From Gluconobacter kondonii (GTDB lineage Bacteria > Pseudomonadota > Alphaproteobacteria > Acetobacterales > Acetobacteraceae): a DNA stretch of 64,000 nt. The notes under the pieces were generated by a model. That model was not told the DNA's origin, searched no databases, and was given only the letters and a program-made list of their open reading frames with translations. Shown in pieces: positions 52,444-61,415 of the stretch. Position numbers and translations under genes: made by a program. Position 1 is the first letter of the stretch. Each line of letters starts with the position of its first letter. Location: NCBI RefSeq assembly GCF_002723995.1, contig NZ_BEWP01000005.1, forward strand, positions 124,001-188,000. The letters run 5' to 3'.

Positions 52444-54678
52444 ATGAGTGGCAGCACCATCTCCTCGGGACAACCGACTCCGGATAATACAACCACACGG
52501 CCTGCACCGCTGCGGCCGCGGGCGCGTCCTTTCCTCTCGTGGCTGTACGCGCCCAGCGCTTCATCCGTCACGTTTGCCCTGCGCAACACCATTGCAGCCT
52601 GTCTCGCGATCGGGATTGCCTTCTGGATGGAACTGGACGACCCGGCATGGGCCGCCATGACCGTCTGGGCCGTCGCGCAGACCAGCCGGGGTGAAAGCCA
52701 GTCCAAAGCCAAATGGCGTATCGTCGGCACCATCAGCGGCGGTGTTGCCGCCATCACCATCATGGCGCTTGCTCCGCAGGCGCCATGGCTGTTTTTTCCC
52801 ATGATCGCATTATGGATCGGCCTGTGCAGCGGTTTTGCGACATTTGTTAGCAACTTCCGCTCCTATGCCCTTGTTCTTGCAGGATATACCTGTTCCATCA
52901 TCTGCATGGGCGCAGCGTCCAATCCCGACAATATCTTCATGGTCGCGATGTCGCGCGGCACCTACATCGTGCTCGGTGTGTTGTGCGAAGCCTTCATGGG
53001 GCTGATTTTTGCCACCAGTCAGGAACGGCATGCCCGCGCGCAGCTCAGACAGAAACTTGAATCGGCGCTGGTTCTCGTTACGACAACACTGTGCAGCCTT
53101 CTGGGGGAAGAACGCGGCGCGCTGAACGCGGCCCGGCGCCAGTTTGGCACGATCCTCACCATCAATGACCAGATCGAATTTGCCGAAGTCGAAATGGGAC
53201 CGCACGGCCATGAAGGCGACCATGCACGCGCGGCCCTCGCCGCCGTCTCAGCCCTTCTGTCACGCGGGTTCGGAATGGCCATGCGCCTTCAGGTGCTCAA
53301 CCATAACCACCCGGCGTTTACCAAAACCGCAGACGAGATCCTCGCTTTTCTGAAGCAGTTTCCACAGCGCCTGCCCGACCAGAACTCCGTTCCTGCCCTT
53401 CTCGCGGATTTACAGCATTTTCGGGATATCTGCCGCCTGTACGCTGCACCGCATCGCGAAACCGACATTCGTCCTGATCTTGAGCCGATTCCCGGGCATG
53501 AACCCTTTGACGCGATCGATGCCAGTCCAGAGACGCTGGACGACAGACTGGACGAGCGTGTGCTTTTCGTCTCTCTCGGAGAGCTTCTGGGCGATCTGGA
53601 ACAGGCTATCAAGGAATACGAGGCCAGCACGCACCGCATTAAAGGCGACCACTTCCACTTCCAGCTCGAAACCCATCGCGACACTCGTGAAGCCGTGCAT
53701 AACGGTCTGCGTGGAGCCTGCGCAGTCCTGATCACTGCCTATATTTACGAAGTTACGGCCTGGCCGAATGGCCTTGGTTTCATCGCCATTACGACACTGG
53801 TCTGCGGGCTTTTTGCCACCAAAGAAAATCCCGTTCTTGGCACCACGGAATTCCTCAAAGGCGCCGTGGCAGCCTATATCGTCGCGTGGTTTCTGGTCTT
53901 CGTCCTGATGCCGAAGGTCACAACCTTCGAGACCCTGACGCTCTTTCTGGGCCCTGCCATGTTTCTGGGTGGACTGGCCAAGGGCAACCCGGCCACTGCT
54001 GGCGGCTCAGCGGCCTACGGGCTTCTGCTTCCGGCCATGCTTGGTCTGGAAAACCATCACGTCATGAACGAGCTTGCTTTTTATAATGGCAACATGGCGA
54101 CCGTTCTTGCTGTCGCCGTCAGTGTAATCGTTTTCCGAAGCGTCCTGCCCTTCAGCAGCGATGCCGAGCGCCTCCGCCTCCGCCGCGTCATGCTGGGTGA
54201 GTTGCAACATCTGGCCCATCCGGGCTTCACCCCGCGGATCAGCGTGTGGATCGGCCGCAATACGGACCGCTTTGCCCGACTGATCCGTCATGCAGGACCA
54301 ACACCTGCTCCGCTGATCGAAGCCTGCATCCTCGGAACGCTGGCCACCCTGACTCTTGGGCTGAATGTCATCCGACTGCGCGCCTTGCTGGACCGTGAGT
54401 ATCTGCCCGAAAGCGCGAGACGACCAATCCTGCTTGTTCTGCATTATGTTGAAGAATCAACCCGCAGGCACGACAAGGCCGCCCGCATCGCAGAAGCCGC
54501 CGTGCGACGGCTCCGCGTTCTCGATGCTCAGGAAACGGATCTGGTAACGCGCCTTGAGCTCACACGCGCCATCACCTATCTGGTCGTGATCGCCCATACC
54601 ATGCGGACGAACGAAGACTTCCTCGATGCGAGCAAGCCTTTCCGGGGCGAAAGAAACAGTAACGTGCTTAAAGCGTAA
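52444..54678 (+). CDS. FUSC family membrane protein (AaeB-like)
   Basis: A 744-residue protein of the fusaric acid resistance/aromatic acid exporter family. Two sets of membrane helices (residues ~40-190 and ~420-560) separate a long cytoplasmic helical region. The N-terminal 30 residues are Pro/Thr/Arg-rich. The motif DDPAWAAMTVWAVAQTSRGE is typical. It is 27 nt after the udgX fusion on the same strand. No membrane-fusion partner gene (AaeA-type) is next to it. Confidence 0.9.
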   Translation: MSGSTISSGQPTPDNTTTRPAPLRPRARPFLSWLYAPSASSVTFALRNTIAACLAIGIAFWMELDDPAWAAMTVWAVAQTSRGESQSKAKWRIVGTISGGVAAITIMALAPQAPWLFFPMIALWIGLCSGFATFVSNFRSYALVLAGYTCSIICMGAASNPDNIFMVAMSRGTYIVLGVLCEAFMGLIFATSQERHARAQLRQKLESALVLVTTTLCSLLGEERGALNAARRQFGTILTINDQIEFAEVEMGPHGHEGDHARAALAAVSALLSRGFGMAMRLQVLNHNHPAFTKTADEILAFLKQFPQRLPDQNSVPALLADLQHFRDICRLYAAPHRETDIRPDLEPIPGHEPFDAIDASPETLDDRLDERVLFVSLGELLGDLEQAIKEYEASTHRIKGDHFHFQLETHRDTREAVHNGLRGACAVLITAYIYEVTAWPNGLGFIAITTLVCGLFATKENPVLGTTEFLKGAVAAYIVAWFLVFVLMPKVTTFETLTLFLGPAMFLGGLAKGNPATAGGSAAYGLLLPAMLGLENHHVMNELAFYNGNMATVLAVAVSVIVFRSVLPFSSDAERLRLRRVMLGELQHLAHPGFTPRISVWIGRNTDRFARLIRHAGPTPAPLIEACILGTLATLTLGLNVIRLRALLDREYLPESARRPILLVLHYVEESTRRHDKAARIAEAAVRRLRVLDAQETDLVTRLELTRAITYLVVIAHTMRTNEDFLDASKPFRGERNSNVLKA

Positions 54679-54990
54679 TTTGGTTCTTAAAGCATATCAA
54701 AAAAATATTTGTGCGCCTTATATTCTGTAGGCGGTCACATTGAATCCTGATAACTGAAAATAACCATCCCAGCTCCAACAGCATATTTTTCACCCTATAG
54801 GCTGAGAACACTATCGGACCGCAAGCCGTATTGAAGGCATACTTCACTATCTCAAACGCGTATTCGCATCACAACCAAAAACAATCCACCCTTCAAAAAT
54901 TCGGAACTAAACTGCAACACAACCATTCATAAAGTTGCAGAGTGGTTTTTCTATTCTGCCTTCATTCAAAGATACAGAAAAGCCATTCCA
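54679..54990. other. Gene-free AT-rich region upstream of glutaminase
   Basis: A 312-bp stretch with no convincing gene. It is clearly more A+T-rich than most of the window. A perfect 7-bp inverted repeat CTGCAAC / GTTGCAG (54912-54918 and 54934-54940) lies about 50 nt before the glutaminase start, and is followed by GTTTTT. This could be an operator or an attenuator-like structure. No complete insertion sequence is seen. Confidence 0.5.
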
Positions 54991-56049
54991 ATGACGAAAC
55001 AGAAATCTTTTTTAGAATATTTGAGCATAGTATCAATCGCCTCGTGTGTTTTTTTCGGCCCAACCCAAGCAGCTACCGCGCGTGATGTTCCGCAGCCAAC
55101 TCATCCTATAACCATTCAAGAAGCAGTTAATCGCGCCTATAATGACTATAAATCAAATACAGATGGATCCAATGCCTCTTACATTCCGTACTTGGAAAAA
55201 GCCAATACAAAACTCTATGGAATTGTTGTTGTCACAATAGATGGGAAAATTTTTAAAGCTGGAGACGCTGACTATTTTTTCCCAGTTGAGTCAATTTCAA
55301 AAATTTTTACCTTAGCGCACGTCCTAAAAATACAGGGCGCAAATAACTTGAAAAATAAAATTGGTGTCAACGCCACCGGACTCCCTTTTAATTCTGCTTT
55401 AGCTATTGAACTCAATAACGATAAGCTGACAGGCAGCCCTCCACCCGGCAATCCTCTCGTGAATGCTGGTGCGATTGCTACTGCGAGCCTTGTCGAAGGC
55501 AAATCGCTTGAAGAAAAATGGAATACAGTCATCAAGACTGCCTCTGCATTTGCAGGACGTCCACTGACTTTAAACAAAGATGTTTATGACTCTGAAATGG
55601 CAGATAACCAACATAATCTGGCCATAGCTATTCTACTGAAAAGCTATCACTACCTTTATGCCGATTCAGCCGAGACTATCGATCTCTACACACGTGAATG
55701 CTCTTATAATGTCACAGCAAAAGACCTCGCCGTGATGGGGGCGACATTGGCTAATGGAGGAAATAATCCTCTCACACATCAGAACGTTACTGATGAAGAA
55801 ACAAGCATGAGAGTCCTCGCTGTCATGGCGACCGCTGGTCTCTATAACACCTCAGGTGAATGGCTTTATAATGTTGGATTGCCAGCAAAAAGTGGTGTTG
55901 GCGGCGGTATTGTCGCTGTTGTTCCCGGGAAAATGGCAATTGCTGTTTATTCATCACCCCTTGATGCCGCAGGAAACAGTGTTCGCGGGCAATTGGCCAT
56001 CCAATCTATCGCACATGATCTGGGAATAAATATTTTTAAAAATAAATAG
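54991..56049 (+). CDS. glsA: Exported glutaminase A
   Basis: Glutaminase hydrolyses L-glutamine to glutamate and ammonia. The 352-residue protein has the serine-dependent beta-lactamase-like fold: FFPVESISKIF (Ser and Lys of S-x-x-K), NPLVNAGAIA, TRECSYNVTAKDLAVMGATL, and GVGGGIVAVVPGKMAIAVYS. Unlike the cytosolic enzymes it carries an N-terminal signal peptide (residues ~1-28, SIVSIASCVFFGPTQA), so it should be periplasmic. Its base composition is much more A+T-rich than the neighbours, a sign of recent transfer. The gene stands alone between a 312-bp AT-rich gap and an inverted repeat. Confidence 0.93.
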   Translation: MTKQKSFLEYLSIVSIASCVFFGPTQAATARDVPQPTHPITIQEAVNRAYNDYKSNTDGSNASYIPYLEKANTKLYGIVVVTIDGKIFKAGDADYFFPVESISKIFTLAHVLKIQGANNLKNKIGVNATGLPFNSALAIELNNDKLTGSPPPGNPLVNAGAIATASLVEGKSLEEKWNTVIKTASAFAGRPLTLNKDVYDSEMADNQHNLAIAILLKSYHYLYADSAETIDLYTRECSYNVTAKDLAVMGATLANGGNNPLTHQNVTDEETSMRVLAVMATAGLYNTSGEWLYNVGLPAKSGVGGGIVAVVPGKMAIAVYSSPLDAAGNSVRGQLAIQSIAHDLGINIFKNK

Positions 56050-56095
56050 CGCGTCAGAATTCTCTCAAAACAGGATTGCGATCACTTATATTATC

Positions 56096-56143
56096 GGATG
56101 TCAGTATTTGATATTTTCGAAATAAAATCCAATACTGACATCC
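56096..56143. repeat. 13-bp perfect inverted repeat with palindromic centre
   Basis: Arms GGATGTCAGTATT (56096-56108) and AATACTGACATCC (56131-56143) are perfectly complementary, with a TTTCGAAA-type palindrome in the centre. It begins 46 nt after the glutaminase stop, where the AT-rich segment ends. It could be a transposon or MITE relic, a recombination site or an unusual terminator. No T-run follows. Confidence 0.65.
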
Positions 56144-56336
56144 GCTCGCCAGTCATTCTCCTTGAGACTTCTAATACCCGGAAAGAAGATAAGCGTATCA
56201 CCACCCAACCGGTTCGGGCGACCACACCCTCTCTGGAAGCCCAAACCGCTGCGATTGCGGACGAAGACGTCACCCGCCGTTCTCTCGCATCAGGTGTGTA
56301 CTTCTGGCCGACGATCCAGACAGACGAACCGAAAAT
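56144..56336. other. Unassigned sequence between inverted repeat and phzF
   Basis: About 190 bp of normal base composition lie between the inverted repeat and the phzF stop. Short open frames exist on both strands (on the plus strand a ~116-residue frame from 56101 runs into phzF antisense) but none resembles a known protein. It may be a decayed gene fragment. Confidence 0.3.
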
Positions 56337-57176
56337 CTACAATGTGATCGTCCCAGCAATCCGGGCAACAACATTGCCCCCGATCCAGATATCGCCACTA
56401 TCCTTCTCCACAAAGATACGCCCTGCTCTCCCCAATACGGCACCCTGACTGGCAACATACTTTGCCGGGGCAATTCCGCTTTCGATCAGCCATTGAGCAA
56501 TCCCGGCATTGAGACTTCCGGTCACCGGATCCTCCCACCCCTGTCCGCCTCCAACAAACGCCCGCACCTCAAATTGGGCGCCTGTGCCGTCGCGCACGGA
56601 ATCCCACGCACCAACAACGCCTAAGCTCTGCCCCTTCAACGCCTGCCAGTCTGGCTGAACGGCCAGAACGTCCCTGCGACTGCGAAGTCTCAGAACCATC
56701 CATCCGGGGCCATTATCTGCCCATTGCGCGTCGAGAACATCTTCGGATGCCAAACGTAACCCTGTGAGAGCACGAGCCAGATCATTTTGCCCGACAGGCC
56801 CTGTAAGGCGCCTTGGTGGAGCGGCGAAAAATAGCAGATCAGCCTGACAGCTCACCGGAATAAGGCCGGCACCGCATTCCTGTATGATCCCATCGGATTT
56901 CGGTGTGCCGCCCAGAGACTGCCAGACAAATGCGGTTCCAAGCGTCGGATGTCCTGCAAAAGGCAGTTCGCTCTGTGGCGTGAAAATCCGCACACGATAA
57001 TCGGCATCAGGGTGCGTCGGCTTGAGCAGAAAGGTCGTTTCGCTGAGGTTCGTCCAGTTCGCGACCTGCGCCATCTGGGCATCGGACAACTCATCCGCCC
57101 CGACGATGACAGCAAGTGGATTGCCCCGGAAGGGCTCGGCGGAAAAAACGTCCACCTGTCGGAAAGTGAGGTCCAT
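56337..57176 (-). CDS. PhzF family isomerase/epimerase-like protein
   Basis: A 279-residue protein of the PhzF/YddE family (diaminopimelate epimerase fold). In PhzF the catalytic Glu sits in a motif like NLSETTFLL, here with Glu ~46. Other family marks are RQVDVFSAEPFRGNPLAV, FAGHPTLGTAFV and QGAVLGRAGRIFVE. Most family members have unknown substrates. ATG 57176 begins MDLTFRQVDVFS. It lies 2 nt after urcA in a two-gene operon divergent from mocR. Confidence 0.9.
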   Translation of the reverse strand: MDLTFRQVDVFSAEPFRGNPLAVIVGADELSDAQMAQVANWTNLSETTFLLKPTHPDADYRVRIFTPQSELPFAGHPTLGTAFVWQSLGGTPKSDGIIQECGAGLIPVSCQADLLFFAAPPRRLTGPVGQNDLARALTGLRLASEDVLDAQWADNGPGWMVLRLRSRRDVLAVQPDWQALKGQSLGVVGAWDSVRDGTGAQFEVRAFVGGGQGWEDPVTGSLNAGIAQWLIESGIAPAKYVASQGAVLGRAGRIFVEKDSGDIWIGGNVVARIAGTITL

Positions 57177-57178
57177 CG

Positions 57179-57613
57179 TCAGGGTTCCTGCGTTGTTGGG
57201 CCAACCCACAGATCGATTGCATCGGCCAGATGTGTCAGTGTCGGGCTGTGAAAGGCCTTCACCGTTCGGTTGAAGGTCTCGTGGTGGCAGTCTGACCGGA
57301 TGATCAGTTCCTGTGTGGGAATGGAAAGTCCATCCATCGCTCCGCAGGCTTTCAGCGCGGCTCTGTCGACCCGGACCAGCAGACGCCGTGCTCTGATGGG
57401 ATCGCTCAGATCCTGCCGAATGTAAGATACGGAAACCTGATCGGGACGGTCTTCGATATCCTGCGCAGAAGCAGGCCCATGAATAGCCATGAGAAGGAGC
57501 AATCCTACGAAAATAACACAGAGCACACCTACTGCCTTGGCGATCTCCGGAATTAGTGTGGAAATGCGGGCCTCAGGTCGCAGGCATGCGATCTCCATAA
57601 CTGATTGCGACAT
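57179..57613 (-). CDS. UrcA family exported protein
   Basis: A 144-residue protein with an uncleaved-or-cleaved hydrophobic segment (AVGVLCVIFVGLLLLMAIHG, then PASAQ) and the short UrcA domain (VSVSYIRQDLSDPIRARRLL ... two Cys in ALKACGAMDG and SDCHHETFNRTV). The family is of unknown function, usually periplasmic with a Cys pair. First gene of the urcA-phzF operon, with AAGG 6-7 nt before the ATG 57613. Confidence 0.82.
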   Translation of the reverse strand: MSQSVMEIACLRPEARISTLIPEIAKAVGVLCVIFVGLLLLMAIHGPASAQDIEDRPDQVSVSYIRQDLSDPIRARRLLVRVDRAALKACGAMDGLSIPTQELIIRSDCHHETFNRTVKAFHSPTLTHLADAIDLWVGPTTQEP

Positions 57614-57623
57614 GGGAAAGCCT

Positions 57624-57667
57624 TATTGTTATAGTACAATAGAGGCGAATCGATTCGATTGTTATAG
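57624..57667. promoter_or_regulatory. Direct repeats in the mocR/urcA promoter region
   Basis: ATTGTTATAG occurs twice on the plus strand, at 57625-57634 and 57658-57667, with 33 bp between starts (about three helical turns). The first copy also lies in an inverted repeat TATTGT-tatagt-ACAATA (57624-57641). MocR-type regulators are known to bind paired direct repeats, so this is a plausible operator controlling urcA-phzF and mocR. Binding is inference. Confidence 0.55.
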
Positions 57668-57735
57668 ATTGACAACTCTATGAAAGAGTTCAATCACTAT
57701 ATTGTCCTATTCCAATAACATTGACGGAGCCGGAT

Positions 57736-59139
57736 ATGTGGCAACCTGACCTGCAATCCGGCCCCATGCCGCTATACGAACGCCTTGTTCTGGCCATGGC
57801 GAAAGATATCAAAACGGGGCAACTCGCTCCCGGTACGAAGCTGCCACCCCAACGTGATCTGGCGTTCCGGCTGGGTGTCAGCGTTGGAAGCGTGACACGG
57901 GCATATGCAGAAGCTGAGCGGCGCGGATTGTTATCCGCTCATGTCGGACGTGGATCGTTTGTGAAGAGTGTCCTGCCTGCCATTCCAGACGTCCCAACAT
58001 TCGAACGCAGTTCCGTCATGGGACAATATGAAAGCGGGCTGATCGACCTGCGATGCAACACGCCCCCGCCCGTCCCGCTGATGGCAGACCTGAATGCTGC
58101 TCTGGCCGCACTCATGACGCGTGGTGCGCTTGATCCAGCCGTCCATTACATTCAGGGCGCGGGCCTGCCGCACGTCCGCAAAGCTGGAGCGCAATGGATC
58201 GCACGGCGTTACGGTTTGGATTTTGAGGCCGGAAACCTGATCCAGTGCAACGGTGGACAGCACGCTATTGCACTGGTTTTCTCGTCCTTCTGCGCGCCGG
58301 GCGATACCATTCTATGCGAATCATCAACATTCTACGGCGCGCGCATGGCGGCGGATCATCTGGGGCTGAAACTCCGGGGCCTGCCGATGGATGATGAGGG
58401 ACTATTGCCCGAAGCTGTGGACCGAGCAGCAACGGAAACCGGCAGTCGTCTGCTCTTTACCCTGCCGACGCTTCACAATCCAACGACACGGACAATGTCA
58501 GACCAGCGTCGGCAGGAAATCGCAGCAGTTGCGAAGGCGCATGATCTGCTGATTTTGGAGGACGATGCCTATTACGCATACTCCCAAAAGCCGCGTCAGA
58601 TCGTATCTTACGCGCCCGAACGAACACTGTATCTTGCCAGTCTTTCCAAGGGCATCTGTCCGGGCTTCCGGCTGGCCTTTCTGGCACTACCGCCTGCTCT
58701 ACCAAGGGAACGTCTCACGCGAGGCATCCGCGCTCTGGGATATTGCCCGCCCGCTCTGGGAGCGCTGGTGTTCAATCAGTGGGTCGAGGATGGCCGCATT
58801 GATACTATCGCGCAGGCTGTTCAGGCAGAAGCCACTGCCCGGTGGAAGCAGTCACGTTCAGTATTAGGCGATCTCATCGCGCGACCGGGTGCCTCACAGT
58901 CGCCTCATGCCTGGATGCCCATGTCGGCGCTCGATGCGGAACGAGTAACGGCACGCCTGCTTCGCGCCGGTGTGGAAGTTACACCTCCGGATGCGTCCTC
59001 GGTCTGCTCGCAGGCGGATACCGGCCTGCGTCTCTGCCTCGGCGCCCCGAACAACCAGGCAGAACTGGGCCGCGCGCTTACAATCATCAAGGATGTTATT
59101 ACCGGGCACGGAAGTGCCGACCGGGATGGAATCATCTGA
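57736..59139 (+). CDS. MocR-type (GntR/aminotransferase) regulator
   Basis: A 467-residue MocR/GabR-type protein: an N-terminal GntR winged helix (PLYERLVLAMAKDIKTGQLA, then KLPPQRDLAFRLGVSVGSVT) joined to a fold-type I PLP aminotransferase-like domain. PLP-binding Lys is in YLASLSKGICPGFRLAF, Asp in LILEDDAYYAYS, Arg in TGLRLCLGAP. Such proteins sense PLP and an amino compound. ATG 57736 follows GGAG; TTG 57721 is open too. Divergent from urcA-phzF, so that operon is its likely target. Confidence 0.92.
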   Translation: MWQPDLQSGPMPLYERLVLAMAKDIKTGQLAPGTKLPPQRDLAFRLGVSVGSVTRAYAEAERRGLLSAHVGRGSFVKSVLPAIPDVPTFERSSVMGQYESGLIDLRCNTPPPVPLMADLNAALAALMTRGALDPAVHYIQGAGLPHVRKAGAQWIARRYGLDFEAGNLIQCNGGQHAIALVFSSFCAPGDTILCESSTFYGARMAADHLGLKLRGLPMDDEGLLPEAVDRAATETGSRLLFTLPTLHNPTTRTMSDQRRQEIAAVAKAHDLLILEDDAYYAYSQKPRQIVSYAPERTLYLASLSKGICPGFRLAFLALPPALPRERLTRGIRALGYCPPALGALVFNQWVEDGRIDTIAQAVQAEATARWKQSRSVLGDLIARPGASQSPHAWMPMSALDAERVTARLLRAGVEVTPPDASSVCSQADTGLRLCLGAPNNQAELGRALTIIKDVITGHGSADRDGII

Positions 59140-59155
59140 TTCCTCGCATGCTCGA

Positions 59156-59192
59156 AAGTACAAGTCAGATTTGAAGGAATTGACTTGTGCTT
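59156..59192 (+). terminator. Stem-loop after mocR
   Basis: A 12-bp stem AAGTACAAGTCA / TGACTTGTGCTT with one G-T pair (59156-59167 and 59181-59192) lies 17 nt past the mocR stop. It has no T-run but is the only candidate 3' end. Confidence 0.4.
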
Positions 59193-59308
59193 CTTGAGAG
59201 AGCAGTTCGGCGCTTCATGCAGCAACAATCTTTAAGATAGAAGATCAGAGAAAAGCACAATTAAAACCGCACAGATAGACAATCAAGAATAGCGGCTTTT
59301 GATTTATT

Positions 59309-59398
<90 letters not shown>

Positions 59399-59530
59399 GT
59401 ACGGTTCTGCTGTTGCGCTGAACCTGATCGACGGACGGGCTTATGACGGGCTTTGTCGGATATTGCAAGAGGGTAGAAACGCCTTCCTGCGAGAAATGTG
59501 GTTGCAGGGCGGTTTTTTAGTCGTTTCTGA

Positions 59531-59559
59531 TTGACTGAAAGCCTTCATATCTGTATCGA
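59531..59559 (+). promoter_or_regulatory. Candidate sigma-70 promoter for rplU
   Basis: TTGACT (59531-59536) and TATCGA (59554-59559) with 17-bp spacing lie in the 291-bp gap before rplU. This would give a 5' leader of about 120 nt. A GCGAC-TGG-GTCGC stem (near 59618-59630) lies in that leader. No gene is seen in the gap. Confidence 0.5.
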
Positions 59560-59689
59560 CCGCGGCTGTTCCATACGACCGCATTGCAGTGGTCACCTTG
59601 GAGCCAACGACAAAAAGCGACTGGGTCGCGCCAGACCGGGACCACTCGGCAGCAGCGACCACGAGATCGGAACAGAGAGAGTTTCCAGA

Positions 59690-60004
59690 ATGTACGCAGT
59701 CATCCGCACCGGCGGTAAGCAGTATCGCGTTGCTCCCGAGAGCATCCTCAAGGTCGAGAAGCTCGAAGCCGAAGCCGGCAGCACCATCACCTTCACCGAC
59801 GTCCTGATGGTTGGCGGCGAAGGCACCGTGACCGTTGGCGCACCGCTGGTTGCTGGCGCAACCGTGACGGCAACCGTCGTCGCTCAGGATCGTCTGCCGA
59901 AGGTGATCATCTTCAAGAAGCGTCGCCGTCAGAACAGCCGCCGCAAGAATGGCCACCGTCAGCCGGTGACCGTCCTGCGTATCAACGCGATCAACGCGGC
60001 CTGA
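59690..60004 (+). CDS. rplU: 50S ribosomal protein L21
   Basis: A 104-residue L21 with [18 protein letters not shown] at the start and [20 protein letters not shown] at the rRNA-binding end. The open frame extends upstream to 59531 but only the ATG at 59690 fits. First gene of rplU-rpmA; 33 nt before rpmA. Confidence 0.96.
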   Translation: MYAVIRTGGKQYRVAPESILKVEKLEAEAGSTITFTDVLMVGGEGTVTVGAPLVAGATVTATVVAQDRLPKVIIFKKRRRQNSRRKNGHRQPVTVLRINAINAA

Positions 60005-60037
60005 TTGGCCAGACACTTTAGGTAAGGACAAACAGTC

Positions 60038-60304
60038 ATGGCACAAAAAAAGGCAGGCGGCTCGAGCCGTAACGGACGCGACAGTGCAGGTCGTCGTCTG
60101 GGTGTGAAGAAGTTCGGTGGCGAAAGCGTCATCGCAGGCAACATCATCGTACGTCAGCGCGGTACAAAGATGAAGGCTGGCGCCAATGTCGGCATCGGTC
60201 GCGACCACACGCTGTTCGCTCTGGTGGACGGCCACGTACAGTTCCAGCGCCGCGCAGAAGGCCGCGTCCACGTTTCCGTGGCACTACCGGAAGCCGCTGA
60301 ATAA
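60038..60304 (+). CDS. rpmA: 50S ribosomal protein L27
   Basis: An 88-residue L27 with [20 protein letters not shown], the N-terminal tail that reaches the peptidyl transferase centre. GGTAAGG ribosome site upstream. Followed by a terminator. Confidence 0.96.
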   Translation: MAQKKAGGSSRNGRDSAGRRLGVKKFGGESVIAGNIIVRQRGTKMKAGANVGIGRDHTLFALVDGHVQFQRRAEGRVHVSVALPEAAE

Positions 60305-60334
60305 GCAGCCCGCTGTTCCAGCGCGAGCAGAAAG

Positions 60335-60365
60335 GGCCGGTCCTGTTCGGGACCGGCCTTTTTGC
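60335..60365 (+). terminator. Intrinsic terminator after rpmA
   Basis: Nine-base stem GGCCGGTCC / GGACCGGCC (60335-60343 and 60350-60358) with TTTTT following. It separates rplU-rpmA from obgE. Confidence 0.9.
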
Positions 60366-60404
60366 GTATAAAGCGCCCCTCACCTTATTCTTTCGGACAA
60401 TACG

Positions 60405-61415
60405 ATGAAGTTTCTCGACCAGGCCAAGATCTATGTGCGTTCCGGTGACGGCGGTGACGGCGTGATCGCATTCCGGCGCGAGAAATACATCGAATATGGC
60501 GGTCCTGACGGCGGTGACGGTGGCCGTGGCGGTGATATCCTTTTCCGTGCGGTCCCCGGCCTGAATACCCTGATCGACTTTCGATATACGCAGCATTTCA
60601 AGGCCCGCAAGGGCGGCAATGGCGCAGGTTCCAACCGGACTGGTGCTGCCGCTGCAAATGTCACCATCAATGTCCCGGTTGGAACGCAGATTTTCGACGA
60701 AGATCGCGAAACCCTGCTGGCCGATCTGGACGCCGAGGGCAAGGAAGTCCTTCTGTGCCGCGGCGGTGATGGCGGCCTTGGCAACACCCACTTCAAAAGC
60801 AGCACCAACCGTGCGCCACGCCGGGCCGACAAAGGCTGGCCGGGTGAAGAGCGCTGGGTGTGGCTGCGCCTCAAGCTGATCGCCGATATCGGTCTTGTGG
60901 GCCTTCCAAACGCGGGTAAATCCACGCTTCTTTCCGTCGCATCCCGTGCGCGCCCGAAAATTGCAGATTACCCATTCACGACCCTGCACCCGCAGCTTGG
61001 TGTGGTCCGGCTGAACAATACTGAAGAATTCGTAATCGCCGACATCCCCGGCTTGATCGAAGGTGCCAGCGAAGGCGCGGGCCTTGGGGACCGATTCCTG
61101 GGGCATGTGGAGCGCTGCGCGACGCTCCTGCACCTGATCGACGGGACGGAAAGTCAGGTCGTCAAGCACTGGCGCCTGATCCGCAAAGAACTTGAGGCCT
61201 ACGATCCGGAGCTTGCAGCCAAGCCCGAGATCATCGTTCTGAACAAATGCGACTCCCTGACGCCCACGCAGCGTTCCGCCAAAAAGCGGGCGCTGGCCAA
61301 GGCATCCGGGGCCGAAGTACTGATGCTATCCGGCGCGACGCAGGAAGGCCTGCCCGAACTGCTCCGGATGCTTCAGGATCGTGTCACGGCTGCCAAACAG
61401 GATCGGCAGGGATGA
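60405..61415 (+). CDS. obgE: Obg family GTPase (ObgE/CgtA)
   Basis: A 336-residue GTPase involved in 50S maturation and stress response. It has the Gly-rich Obg domain (residues ~1-158) and the G domain with [36 protein letters not shown] and NKCD. The C-terminal OCT domain of longer members is absent. The stop overlaps proB by 4 nt (ATGA), so they are translationally coupled. Confidence 0.96.
   Translation: MKFLDQAKIYVRSGDGGDGVIAFRREKYIEYGGPDGGDGGRGGDILFRAVPGLNTLIDFRYTQHFKARKGGNGAGSNRTGAAAANVTINVPVGTQIFDEDRETLLADLDAEGKEVLLCRGGDGGLGNTHFKSSTNRAPRRADKGWPGEERWVWLRLKLIADIGLVGLPNAGKSTLLSVASRARPKIADYPFTTLHPQLGVVRLNNTEEFVIADIPGLIEGASEGAGLGDRFLGHVERCATLLHLIDGTESQVVKHWRLIRKELEAYDPELAAKPEIIVLNKCDSLTPTQRSAKKRALAKASGAEVLMLSGATQEGLPELLRMLQDRVTAAKQDRQG

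Noticed and set aside
54679-54990. Small RNA or small gene upstream of the glutaminase
   Set aside because: The AT-rich stretch has a 7-bp inverted repeat but no clear promoter-terminator pair or conserved frame to support a gene.
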